Source of the DNA: Thielaviopsis euricoi
Lineage: Eukaryota > Ascomycota > Sordariomycetes > Microascales > Ceratocystidaceae
NCBI GenBank assembly: GCA_001599615.1
Contig: BCHJ01000021.1
Span: 62,001 to 126,000, forward strand
Direction: 5' to 3'
DNA length: 64,000 nt
Part shown: positions 34,194 to 46,005 of the stretch, piece after piece
Position numbering within the stretch: the stretch's first letter is position 1
How the letters are laid out: each line of letters starts with the position of its first letter
Position numbers and translations under genes: made by a program
The notes under the pieces: generated by a model
What the model was told of the DNA's origin: nothing
The model's input: the letters and a program-made list of their open reading frames with translations, nothing else
Database searches by the model: none

Positions 34194-37100
34194 TGTCGAT
34201 ATTTATTATTTGATTCACACATAGCGCAAAGGGAATATATAGCAACAATGCGAAGAAGTTATAAAAGAGAGAGAGGGAAAGGTCAAAGAGGGCGATAGCC
34301 GGGTGTGAAAAGAAGAGTGAGTGACGGATGGGCGCATGGTGGAAGTGTGATGTGTAAAGATGTACATATGCAGGTAGGCGGACACGGAGCCGCCAGCCGG
34401 ATTTCTTTTAGTTTGGGTTGGATGGGGAGGTGGAATTTGGATATGAGAGAGAGAGAGAGGGAAGAAAAGAAGGGTTTGTCTTGGAATGGGCACATGTTTA
34501 GATGTCATTGTTTCTAATCAAGAGATCCCTGGTACATATTGACATGCTACGAGAAAAGAAGCTAGGATGCAAATGGGGTTGTTCTTGTGTGATAATATAG
34601 TGGATTGGTTCTTAAGTTCATCCGCAAGTTTTGTGGAACAATTTACAGGACAAGACTATTACGAACAGAGTTCAATATGCAGGCAAGTTCTGCAAGCCCA
34701 TATCAGGATGTCCCGAGCACATTAGCAGAGCACAAACCTGAGGAAGGCGAAACAACCCGGCCAACGCATCAAAATCAGAGACACGCCATTTTTAATTCGC
34801 GATCAGACAGAATAAAACGGTCCAGAGAGGAAAGAAATGGCCAGAAACAGTGGCACGATATGGAGGAGATGAAGACTATATGAGTTGGGTTCAAGGACAC
34901 GCAAGAGAAGAGGCCTTGGGGCGTGCGCAGAGTGGGGTTACACAGATGGGAACCTTGTTACTTGTGCTGGGCGGCCGGTGAGAATAAAAAGCCAGGGAAA
35001 GGAATGGCATAATGCGGGAATTTAAAAACAAGACGGACTTGACAAGGAGGATAGTGAAAGTCTTGGGGTGGTGTTTCTGGCTGTAGGTCGATATACAGAG
35101 TACAGGTACAAAGGTGACGAGGGCTGCGACTCAGATGAGGATGAATGAGCAGATGAGTCTCACCCTCTCACTCATCGCTCACTCACTCACTCGACACCAC
35201 ACTCATCCAAGTAGACCTTAAGCCAAAGCTGAAACAACCAGCCCCTTTTAGCAACTGTCGTGCAAGACGGTGTTTACCAAGCAGACAATGCGCATAGCAC
35301 ACACAGACGTATGTACACGATTTAATTCGACGCCCTCGGAAGCGACTCCGAATCGGGCAAACGAAGCTCTTATTCACAAGAGCGTTTTGTGTATCTGTCT
35401 TGATTATTTTCTTCATCATGGACAAAAGCGTCGAACGCGTATGACAGAAAGCGCCCGCCAGAGAATACTCTCGTGCATCCACGCTTATTAAGCACCCCGG
35501 GGATCTTGCGCTACATTCACTTGTCTGTCTGTCTGGCTGGCCGTCGGGACGATAAAAAAAAAGACAGATTTGGGTCATTTGACTCGGTAGTCACAAGCGA
35601 CTAGCACACGCAGCGCATAAGCATGTATACGCTATTTCTTTTTCTCTTTATCACCTATTTATTATTTGTCTATGCTGTTTGATTCCGTCTGGGCCCAATC
35701 TTCGCGTTACACAGCGGACGCCACGAGTCTTTGTCTCTTTTTACGGCACAACAACAACCCTTGCCATTTTCTTTTCTTTGTAGAGTTACAAGCGCTGCTT
35801 TTCTCGGGAGAAAATATCAATAAACAGGGCGTGCCTGCAAAAAACCAAAAACCGCCAGGGTCTTTCTCTTGTGTATACACAAAAGAGCTTTCATGGGCTT
35901 CGCAAAGACACGATGCGTTGGCAACAAAGAGAAAAACGCCCCGGGAAGGGCTTATACTGAGAAGTCGCTCGCGGCGGTGGCGTTGGGCCGTTGGGCGCTG
36001 TAGAGCTCGTAGTTGTCGCTGCTTATAAAGCACTGACCGAGCCATGGTGTGGCGCTTCTTGTGTGCGCATTCAAGAGGCTTGGACAGTGACACTGCGGCT
36101 TCTTTTTGCTGGACCGAGGAAACCCATTCTTGTTTTCTTGTGCTGGTGTTCTATCAAAGGGAAATACACACTCTCTGAAGACAAGTACTCATATGAGACA
36201 GGCTCTGGTGGCATCTTTCGCAGACACAAGTCTCTGCCAAGTCGGACTACGCAGCGTAGCGAGGTGGTGCAAAAGATCTATCAAAAGAAGAAGCATATCC
36301 CAATGTCAGTCAGTCAGTCTGGGGGCCGGGGAGGAGAATTAGAAAAGCTATATTCTTTTTTTTTCCTATCTTGGCAGTTGGCCCGAGCTGCTGTTCCAGT
36401 TGCCAGAGTAATACGTGCCGTGTAATATCGGGACGGGATATGGCTGTATGGTAGTATTCTGTGTGTACTCGATCAGCACCCAACGTAGTGATGAATGGCC
36501 GTAAGTAATATGTGTATGCCATGCCAATAGTTCTTTATTTTCCTGTTTCTTGTTCTTCTTTGGGCCAACTGCGTTTGCCCATCACTTTTTCCCACCCCTG
36601 TAATTTATTATGGCGTTGACTTTTGCTGCACCCTGCTACAACGAATGACTGTACAGAAAAATGAAAGAAAAAAAAGAAAAAATAATATAATATCAAATGT
36701 GTGATACTATATGTGATGTGACAACTCGCAGCGCCGCCACCACCGCCACCCATCACTACAGTACGCTGGAGTAGCAGTATACCATAGTATATTGATACTC
36801 TACTGGGTTTGTTTTCCCCCAAGTATCACCTGCACGTCTCGTCCATTACCTTCCAAAGGCACGCACCGCACACACACTCCAACCCCTCTAAAGGACCACC
36901 AGTCAGCCTGAAGCATACTCTTTGCTATATTCGAGGCAGCATAAGCGAAGAGGGCGCACGCCACACCAAGTCTACGAGCTGGTTTTTCTGCCTTTTTTTT
37001 TCTTTTTTTTTTTTTCTACAAGAAAAAAGAAAAAGAAAATATGCCCTCAAGGCACTCTCCCTCTGTAGAAAAGATTATCGATATATCACATTCAGCTGGC

Positions 37101-40100
37101 GGTAGGAATGACAGATCAAGCACTTTCTTTTTTTTTTTCTTCGTTCTTTGCCTCTCCCAACAACGCAACCTTTGCTTTTTTTCCCTCTTTTTTGTCGTCT
37201 CGGTGGTTTGTTGTGTGTGTGTGGCAATATATGAATACAAGCCAGTTTTCTTTTCTGTGGGGATGGGTGTGTATCTTTTTTGATTATAGGCGCCAGGTGA
37301 CGTGGCGAGATTTTTTTTTTTTCTTTTCTTTTCTTTTATTGGCACAGGGCTGACATGTCTGGTTCTGTGTGGTTATCTTAGTTTTTTATATTCTTTGATG
37401 CCTTAAAGTTCATTTCCGCACACCAGGCCGTCTCCGCGTCTCACTCATCCTTTGAAGAATACATAAATATAAAACAAAAAATAAATCCATCCCTTCCATC
37501 CCGTCACCCAATCTCAGGCTTTTATTTTGATCTAAGAATATTTCTCCAGCCAGCATCCATGTCAAGACTTTCTCCTACGTACATACACAATGAATGATAT
37601 GCCTTGGTATGGAATGCAGCAACATGTCACCAAGGCGAAGTTTAAAGAGGGGGAACAAAAGGCAGAAAAGGGAAACAGAGTTGCCAACAAAGGGAAAGCA
37701 GCAGCCCAATTCGTCCAATTTTCAGCGTAGCCGACGCAGCCGCCGCGGCGCTCCGTCCAAGGGAGTTTCTTTATCCTCTTTTAGGCTCGTCTTACTGCTA
37801 TATAAACTATATACACAAAGGCAACAAGGAAAAGAATAACGCTGGATTTCGCTAGGGAGCCGACAGTTTCACTGCTCTGGCTTTCTGCACATGATTCACG
37901 ATGAATGAGGCACGCATAAGATTGGCTTCTCCAGCAGACACTGAGACATTGCGTGCTACGCCTTGTACCTGTGTCGTATATAAGTGTATTTCTTTTTTTT
38001 TCTTTTCCAGAATGTACAATGACCAAGTCGCTGCATGGAATGACAGGTGGAGACTCGGCCCGGCAGTGGAGATCGGGAATAGTGGACCCTCCGAGTGTAC
38101 TGCCGGCTCTGTTGTGAATACGTAGCCGACTATAGTCGAGAGGTACTTGATAGTACTTGTTGCAGGCAGCTGTACGACCAGCCACAGCACCAGTCACGAG
38201 TCCTTTCCTCGCCTGTTTTTGTTTGTCGGTGCTGCCGCGTCTGTTTTCTTTTGTTTGCTTACTCGAGCGGATTTGACTTATGATCTGTTTGTAGCAGATT
38301 CTTTTTTTCTTTTTTTTTTTTTTTTTTGCTTTTTCTTGGCTGTTGTTGTACGCAGCAGTACATCGGCGATCTCATACCGTCCTGGTGCTCAGCGGTAACA
38401 ATAAACAAAAATATTTTAAACGATAGCGTGTGAAGCAAGATCCGGGTTGGTGCAGATCAACATTGACGAAAAAAAGAAAAACAGAGGTTCGCTAGCTGCA
38501 ACGTGTGTTCTCGTGCTGCTGTATGTTGGCGGCGTCGACGTGATGTGGTTGGCAGATGAAGTGTACTTAGATATCGTGGGTGAGGAGGGTGGTACGTCGG
38601 AATTGTGGTGGGCTCGGTTAGCAGTAAAAGACCAGCCAGGCGCTCAGTAGAAGGAGTATAGTACGTATGCAAGAGCACTGTTATTGAGATACGAAAACAG
38701 CAACACACATAGAGCAATAACAACCACAACCAAAGCTATGTTACTCTTGTTTCTTTTCACTTGTACATGTGTCTGTGTCTGTGTTATAGGCAGAGTTACA
38801 CTTTACTCATGTGCTGGTGTCCACGGCCGGAGAATATCGCGCTTTCGGTCTCCCTTCATCTCTCGTCATCTTGCTACCCGCTCTGTCCAACTCTCGTGTA
38901 TGGGCGTTTGTGTGTGTATATTCTAGTAATGACTGATACTTCTGCTCGCCCCAGTCCTTTGCTATCTGCGCCGGGCAACATTGAGATCCCGCGTACTTGC
39001 ATGCCACTGTCTCTGATGACGTGACACGAGCCGACGGATTGACGGACTTTTTATTTCTCTCTCTCTCCGTGCTGCTCTGCTCTTTGTCTCTCTCATATAC
39101 CTTGACTCCATCATTACATCGCATTACATGTCTATTCATAGCTCGGTACATTGAGTCTCTGCTACTTGCCGCCTCGTATTCCTGCCGCCACCTCGGCCTG
39201 TCATGCTGTCTAACCCTAGGGTATGTAAGTAGATAGGGTTTCTACATTCCATAGCATGCATTGCGTCAGCGAGCGTATCTCCGGACTTGTCAACTGCGCA
39301 TTGAGGCTGTCTGCATCCCTGAGCGAGTCGAGGCGAGGTACGCAAAAGGCTAATTTTCTGTGTCTCTCGCATACATGACTGGACAGAAATGCACTGGGTC
39401 TTGTATCAGTGCAGTGAAGTGTAGTGTAGTGTTGAAAGCCTAATCTCAGCTTGGCGTAATCATCGGGGCAAATGTCTAAGGTCTTTTATCTTGCTAGTGT
39501 AGTCTCCCTCTTGATAATATACTTAAGACCCCTCCCCCTTGACCTGGACTGTGCAACCATGACGAGAAACAGAACAGGCAAACAACAGCCACGAACGCAG
39601 CGTCGCTTGGTAGAGCAAGCCGACAAAAACCAACATATCGGGCAAAGAAAAAAGAAGGGAAAAAAAGAAAATGCCTCGCTTGCCTGCCGACCTCGTGTTG
39701 TCGTGATACAATGGACTGTTTGCACAATGTTAGATAGCTAGTAACACTATCAGCACTAGTGCTACTGTTACTTGGTGTATTGTATGGTATTGTACTGCTA
39801 CTACTACTGCTATTAGCCGTACTACCATAGAGAGAGCCTGCAACAGCAAGGAAGCGGCACGCCAACCGCGGCGTCGCGATGTTGCAGTGGCGATCGCCAG
39901 CGCCGGCCGTGGATGGTGGCTTCTTTGCCTTTGGAGAGTTATTGGCGTGCGGTGAAGGTGTTGAGGATTTGTCTACGTGTGTTGTGCTGTGTTGTACTTG
40001 AGTTTGTGTGTGTGTGTGTACTCTGCTGCTGTCTTTTTGCTGATAGGCTCTGTAGGCTGTAGTGGTGTAAAACAAAAATAAAAATAAAAAGCATCACGTC

Positions 40101-41221
40101 ACAGGTTGTCTTGGTCCAGAGCAATAAAAGAAAAAAGGAAAACAACCAGACAGAACAACAAACGATGCTCTGGCTCTGGCTACTAAAACACACCCCTTGC
40201 GTCTAGCTGGATGCCAGATCTTGGAATCAAGAATGATAACACAAGGGATGGAGGAAAAAAGAACACCAGAACAATGTTGCTTTACGCAGCAGCGAGATTC
40301 TCTCTTTGTTTGTGCGTTTTGCTGATTCGACATCCCCGCCTGGAAAAAGGGATGCTGAGTTGTGGTGTTTTAGGGCCTTTTAGGAGGTTGTCTAAATCGC
40401 TACTCCAATGCAACGACGCAAGGGGTGATATTCTTGAGATTCTCTGTCCAAAGCTGGCTAGTCACTAGGCTTTCTTTCTTTTCTTTTCTAGTGAGCTGGT
40501 TGCAAGTTATGACGTCTTTACAGAGAAAAAGACGTTTATAAAGACTTGATGCTGCCTCGCTTGGTGTTGGCGGGCATTGTTGGTGCTAGTCGAAAGTTGG
40601 TGTTTAGAGCGAGCCAAGGCAATGCAAGGGGAGTGGTTTATGCGCTTTTTTCTTCCTTTTTTTCTTTTTTTGTTTTTTATGGTCTCGCTGTTTTCTATCT
40701 AACGCCGAAGTCGCCGTCACATTCGGTGTTGTCAGTCTTTCTGACCATCTGACTCTGACTTATTTTTTTAGTTATTTCGTTTGCTATATCTTGATAGTAT
40801 CTCGCAGAGAAAAGAAAACATGGCACACCTTTTGAAAGAAAAGAAAATAGAAGATAAAAAAAAAAAAAAAGAAAGAAAGAAAGCCACAGACGTCAAATTT
40901 GGCTCGATTAGGCGGGTTACAGCTGCTCACCAAAGTCCTTCAGTGGGTTAACGAAAGCCCTTTATACAAATCCCTTGGTATAACTGCATACACACCTCGG
41001 ATCTCAGTATCTTACACAGTTTGTCTAGCCTCGGGGCAAGATGGTTTGCATCCATGTGCATGTGCATATCGGGTTACAGCACGTATGAGATGGAATAAAA
41101 GAAATAACGGCAGACAGACATAAAGAAAAAGAAAAATAAAGGCGCATAATAGTGGCCGCAGACGTGGCATTATTACAGCCATTCAGACCGGGTTGCACAG
41201 CACCAGCACACCGAATACAGG

Positions 41222-41255
41222 ACAATACAAATACAGCACAGCACAGCACAGCACT
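41222..41255. repeat. CACAG pentamer array
   Basis: ACAAT, ACAAA, TACAG, CACAG x3, CACTA in register; another example of drift within the 5-bp period. Confidence 0.85.
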
Positions 41256-41829
41256 ATAAAGTACAGGACAATTGGCTTGGAGAATGTGATAAAGCTGGCA
41301 TGTGACTGGAACACGGCGGCAGAAGCTGTATTACTTGACACAAGTACAGCACAGCACGCACAGTACACTGTTAATATTACTACAGGAAATCTTAGCAACT
41401 TTGAGGCCAGAGATGCAGATTAACTCAGCAGATTAATTCGCCCGCCCGCCCGCCCGTCTGTATTCCATGAGTCAGAACACGACGGAAGGACTGCAGATGG
41501 ACATAACATAAAGAATATTGGATTGGGTTGGGTTGGGTTTGAGTGAGAGAGAATGCTTAATATAATGTAGTTGAGGTCTTGATAAAAGTCCAGAAACCAG
41601 TATAAAAATGATGAGAAAAATAGAAAAACCAGCCAAATAAAAGACAAAAAAAATATTCCCAGCCAGACAAAAAGAATTCCTGCACAATAAAATAAAAAGA
41701 AAATCCGCTAAAAGAAAAGAAAAAAAACAAGATCCAAAAAAGCCCGGAAAATACAAGAAAAAAAAACAAAAGAAAAGAAAAATAAACACAGAGAAAGAAA
41801 AACCTCCAAAAGTCGGAATCGCTAAAAAG

Positions 41830-41860
<31 letters not shown>

Positions 41861-42122
41861 CGGGCCAATGAATAATGAAGACAGGCAGAAAACAAAAAGC
41901 GGCCAGTGAGAAAAATGCGAACCAAAAAAAGAAGAGGCTGATAAACAACAATTTACAGCAGAAGAAAGAAAAAAAAAAAAAAAAAGTGCGCTTTGTGTGG
42001 TTAGGCGAACAGAACAGCAACAACAACAGCCTTGTTTTGGTGACGCGTAAAAAGAAGCAAAAAAAGAAGAAAAGTCGTAGAAGCGTAATACAAAAGAAAA
42101 AGAAAAAGAAAAAAAAAAAAAA

Positions 42123-43642
42123 TCAAGTGGCCTTGGCGCCGTCTGCCCGCTGCTCGTTGAGCCGCTTACGCTCCAGCTTGGCATAATGCAGGCCGCACGC
42201 ATTGCACAGCGTGCGCGCGCCGTCTGGGCCGCGGCGCCATTCAGGCGTATCGATGCGAGAGCACGAGTGGCAACGGCCAGGAGGAGCAGCTCTCTGTGTA
42301 TTGTTAGCATGTATTCCAAGAGAAGAGAAGAGAAGACGAAGAAGAAAAACTCACCCCCCGGCGCTTACGCGGCTCGGTCGGCCCCCGCGGAGGAGTCTGC
42401 CCCGCCTCGTCGTGCCGCAGGGAGCCGCGCTCGGCGACAATCGCGCGGATGCCGTACAACGACTGGCGCAGCATTTCGACGTTGTTGAGCATCTCGGAGA
42501 CCTCGAGTTCGCTGGGCAGGCGCATCAGGACCTGCGGCGCGCCGCAGTGTTCCTCGGCCACGCGGATGTAGTGGTCGGTGAAGTTGGTGATGGTGTGGCC
42601 CGAGATCTTGGCCTGTTTTCTTTTGTTAGTTTCCAGTCTGGGCTGGTGGGAATGGTAGCAATGAAAAAAAATGAAAAAAAAAAAAACCCACCTTGTTGAG
42701 TAGATCGCGGTAGTCCCAGTTTGCCAGGTGGCTCGCTACCGCCTGCTGCTGTTGTTGTTGTTGCTGCGGCGGCTGTGATACTGGCGGCGCGCCCGTCTCG
42801 CGATACGCTCCCGGTGGCGGCAGCGGCAACTGGCCTACGGGATAGTGCTGTGGTGGCGGCGCCTGTGGGGGCTGGTGCGCATAGCGCTGTGGCGGGGGTC
42901 CAGCGACGACGGGATGAGACTGGGCCTGTGCGGGCGGCGTAGCGACGCCATGCGGGCCAAACGCCGGGGCGGTCTGGCTGCTGCTCAGCGGTCGTTGTGG
43001 TTGTTGGGTGGCGGGCGAGAAGCGCAGGGCGGCAGAGGGCTCGGCGAAGCGCGGTTGCGGGTCGCGGAAGGACGGGGCGGAGGCGGGCGACTCGGCGTCA
43101 AAGGACGGCCGGTGCGATGGCGGCGCGGCCTGCGAGAAGGCGGGCGAGGCGGATGCGGCAAAGGCGGAGACGGGCGACGAGCGGCGCGGCGGCGGCGCAT
43201 GGGTGGCGGGGCTTGTGGTGCAGCTGGACGGCGCGCTGGGTGGCGCGGCGGCGCCAGAGTCCAGGGTCAGGAAGGAGTTGATAGACGGGAGGCGCGGGGG
43301 GGCGGGCGGGTAGGCAGATCGCGGCGTTGAGCGGTATTCCATGTCGTCGTGTTGGGAGTGGTGCGACTGCGACTGGGACTGGGATTGGAATTGGGGGTGG
43401 GGATGAGAGTGAGAGTGAGAGTGAGCGTGAGTATGAGATTGAGAATGAGCGTGAGCGTGAGCGTGAGCGTGAGCGCGGGGCGATTGCGGATGCGAGTGCA
43501 GATGAGAGAGCGAGTGAGACTGCGGGTATGAAGCGTGAGCCGGGCCGTGAGATTGTGGCCGAAGCATATTGTTGCTGGAATTGTGGTGGTGGTGATTGTG
43601 GTGGTCTGAATAGACGGGAGCTGGAGCCAGCGACGTGGTCAT
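42123..43642 (-). CDS. nsdD: GATA-type zinc finger transcription factor, NsdD-like
   Basis: CDS complement(join(42123..42293,42355..42612,42692..43642)), 459 aa. The C-terminal GATA finger is C-x2-C-x18-C-x2-C (Cys411, 414, 433, 436) with CHSCSRIDTPEWRRGPDG and LCNACGLHYAKLERKR, the sequence type of NsdD/SUB-1, which control sexual development and asexual repression in filamentous ascomycetes. Exon 2 encodes SQCGAP-type sequence seen in that family (here EEHCGAPQVLMRLPSELEV). The N-terminal 317 residues are disordered: a His/Ser-rich stretch (about 38-85, many SH/AH pairs encoded by GAGTGA-type hexamers), Pro/Ala/Ser-rich sequence, and a Gln8-type run near 295-305. Introns are 79 and 61 nt with ACTAAC and GCTAAC branch sites. 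The factor is expected to be nuclear. Assignment to NsdD rests on the finger and the preceding conserved segment. Confidence 0.9.
43380..43530 (-). repeat. Coding hexamer tract (His/Ser-rich) in the NsdD-like gene
   Basis: Repeated GTGAGA/GTGAGC-type hexamers on +. Read on the coding strand they give alternating His with Ser or Ala (HAHAHAHS, HSHSHSHPH). This is a coding counterpart of the non-coding hexamer arrays in this window. Confidence 0.85.
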
Positions 43643-45905
43643 ACTGGAGGTAAGAAAAGAAAAGAATAAAAGAGAAAGAGAAAAAAAAAATAGAAAAAGA
43701 GCGCGTGTCAAGGAAAAGAAAAGAAAAAAGGATATAAAAAATAATCAGGGAAATAAAAAAGAAGGGGGCAACACGTAAAAATATGAATAAAAAAATAAAA
43801 TAAGAAAACGAACGTGCGAGATGGGATTTGTGCTTGGCCTGTACTGTACTGTATGTATGTAGCAAGACTGAGGAAAGAGATGACAGAAACGCTTCTCAAC
43901 CAATACGCGGTAGTAACAGTAAATAGAATAGACGGAAAGAGAAAGAGAAAGAGAAAGGGAAAGGGAAAGGGAGAGTCTATGTATGCCGATATATATAAAT
44001 ATGTATAAGAGAGATGATGATGGTTTAAAAGGACTCAAGCCGTGATAGCGGCAGAAAGAATAATAAACAGAAAAGATTAAAATCTAGAGCTGAACTGAGC
44101 TTTACAAGAAAGAAACAAAAGACAGAAGCAAGAAAAGAAGAATTAAAGGCACAACGGTAGGAGCGCAGAGAAAACGAGAGGGGGTGGCAGCGGCAGTTAT
44201 ATAAAAGATATCTACATATAAGTTAAGTGTATGAATCTAACAATAGGACGCAATCGAAGAAAAGTATATCGAGGGGAGGAAAAGAAAAACAAGAGAATAG
44301 CAAATCTGGCGTAGCCAAAACAGGGTAAAGCCCGATCTGTGAGAATGGCGGAGCGATCAATTCTTCTTTTTTTTTTTTTTTAATTCTCTTTAAAAAAAAA
44401 AATAGGAAACTCAGATCAAAAGCAAGATGCGAACAAAGACCAAAAGATCGGGAACTCTTTTTTTTTTTTTTTCTTTNTNTTAAGAAATGGGTGTGGCTAT
44501 AGAGGACAAGAAGAAAAAAGAAATAGAATAGACAAAACAAAGTTGACAAAAAAAAAAAAGCAGCTTAAAGCTTCAGCTCCAGATTCTTCTTTCCCATCAA
44601 ATCTCGTCCTTTTTTTTTTCAGTCTCATGCCAGGGGTTTTTCTTTTTCTTTTTTCTCGAGAAAGAAATACACCCACACAGGGCGTGTGCACTAAAACAGA
44701 AAAATCAAGATAAAACACTCACAATAAAACCCTTCTTTTTTTTTTCTTTTTTTTCTTTTTTTTCTTTTCCAAAACCTCTCCTGTCAAACCCTCCCCAATT
44801 ATCGTTCCCTCATTTATTCCGCTCATTCAACTTAACTCAGTATCTACTCTACTCTACTCTACTTAATCTTTCTCTCTGTCAACTAAACCTACTCGGCCCG
44901 GATTCTTTCCTAAAATCGTCTTCTACGGCCTATCAACACACCCCCTTTTTCTATATATTATCTACCCCCAGCTTATGAGATGAGCCACGCCACACGCCTC
45001 TTCTTCTCTACCCCTCTGTTCTATTCTATTCTATTCTCTTCATCTTTACCTCCTCTCTCTCTGCTCTTCCCTCCCATCAGCTGTCCAGCACACCACACCA
45101 CTACCAAAATATCCCCCCCTCTATCAAATATCCCACCTCCCCTTACAACCGCTACCGCTACCGCTACCGCTACCTCTATCCTTCGCCCCAGTTTGCAGCT
45201 CACTCGTTTCTTTGCCTCCCTCTCACAGCACGAATCATGTACATGTACCACATCCATCTGCTTACCTACCAGATTTCTGTCAGACCTTCTGTAGGATTTG
45301 CCACTGAATAGATGGACCTATCTGTATCTATCCATCTATCGATATATCTGGACCTACCAAGTCAAGTACCGTACCGGCACAGTACGGCACAGTATAAGAC
45401 TGCCTACAGTACCAAATTAAACCCCCGATAGAGTTGTATCCTGGAACGGGCTATATCTATCCAATCCATGGCTGAAAATGCCTTTTTGTCGAGGCAGCAG
45501 CAGCGGACTGATCATGTCAGCATTCTTTATGCCCTTTTTGTATCCGATCACTGCCGTCTTTAAGCTGTAATTCCCATGCAAAATGGCCCTTTGAGTTCGC
45601 CAAACTGCAGTAAGATTAGCTTCGCCTTTTTACTTTTTGTGGGTGTCTTTCTCTCTAGTGACAAGTGCACTTTTGTTGTAATATTCGAGCACTCGCTACA
45701 GCCTCACTTTTCTGTTCGTTCTGGGTGAAGCTGCAGGCCGGTACCAAACGGGCGAGAATGAAAGAGATGCGATAACTGCTCGTGCATAGACGAGTGGTGC
45801 ACCCACTGTAGTAACTCCAGCTCCAGCTCTGCTCTTCTATATCACACACACACACTGCGCTTCACCAGCAATCTCGAACAACAGAAACAGCGAGGCGAGA
45901 CCTGC

Positions 45906-46005
45906 GTGCATTGCATTGCATCACATCTGATCGCAGCCCATCTGGTCGCATCGCATCGCATTGCATAGCATAGCATAGCATCATATCGTATCTCATCTCA
46001 TTGTG
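45906..46005. repeat. 100-bp degenerate TNNCA pentamer array
   Basis: Twenty consecutive 5-mers in fixed register: GTGCA, TTGCA x2, TCACA, TCTGA, TCGCA, GCCCA, TCTGG, TCGCA x3, TTGCA, TAGCA x3, TCATA, TCGTA, TCTCA x2, TTGTG. The T at position 1 and CA at positions 4-5 are mostly kept while positions 2-3 change. Confidence 0.9.

Larger units (their letters stand above)
33681..42122. other. 8.4 kb convergent gene-poor region
   Basis: Between the 3' ends of GSH1 (+) and the NsdD-like gene (-). Pentamer arrays at 34161-34193 (GGGCA) and 41222-41255 (ACAAT to CACAG). 41640-42122 is almost purely purine on +, i.e. pyrimidine-rich in the NsdD-like 3' flank. Open frames such as 39494-40075 (-, 193 codons) or 35991-36425 (+, 144 codons) show no recognisable domain, and parts are Ser- or Phe-rich low complexity. 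No gene is supported. Confidence 0.55.

Noticed and set aside
42166..42488. Plus-strand frames rich in Arg/Ala over the GATA finger
   Set aside because: They are antisense shadows of the GC-rich NsdD-like exons.
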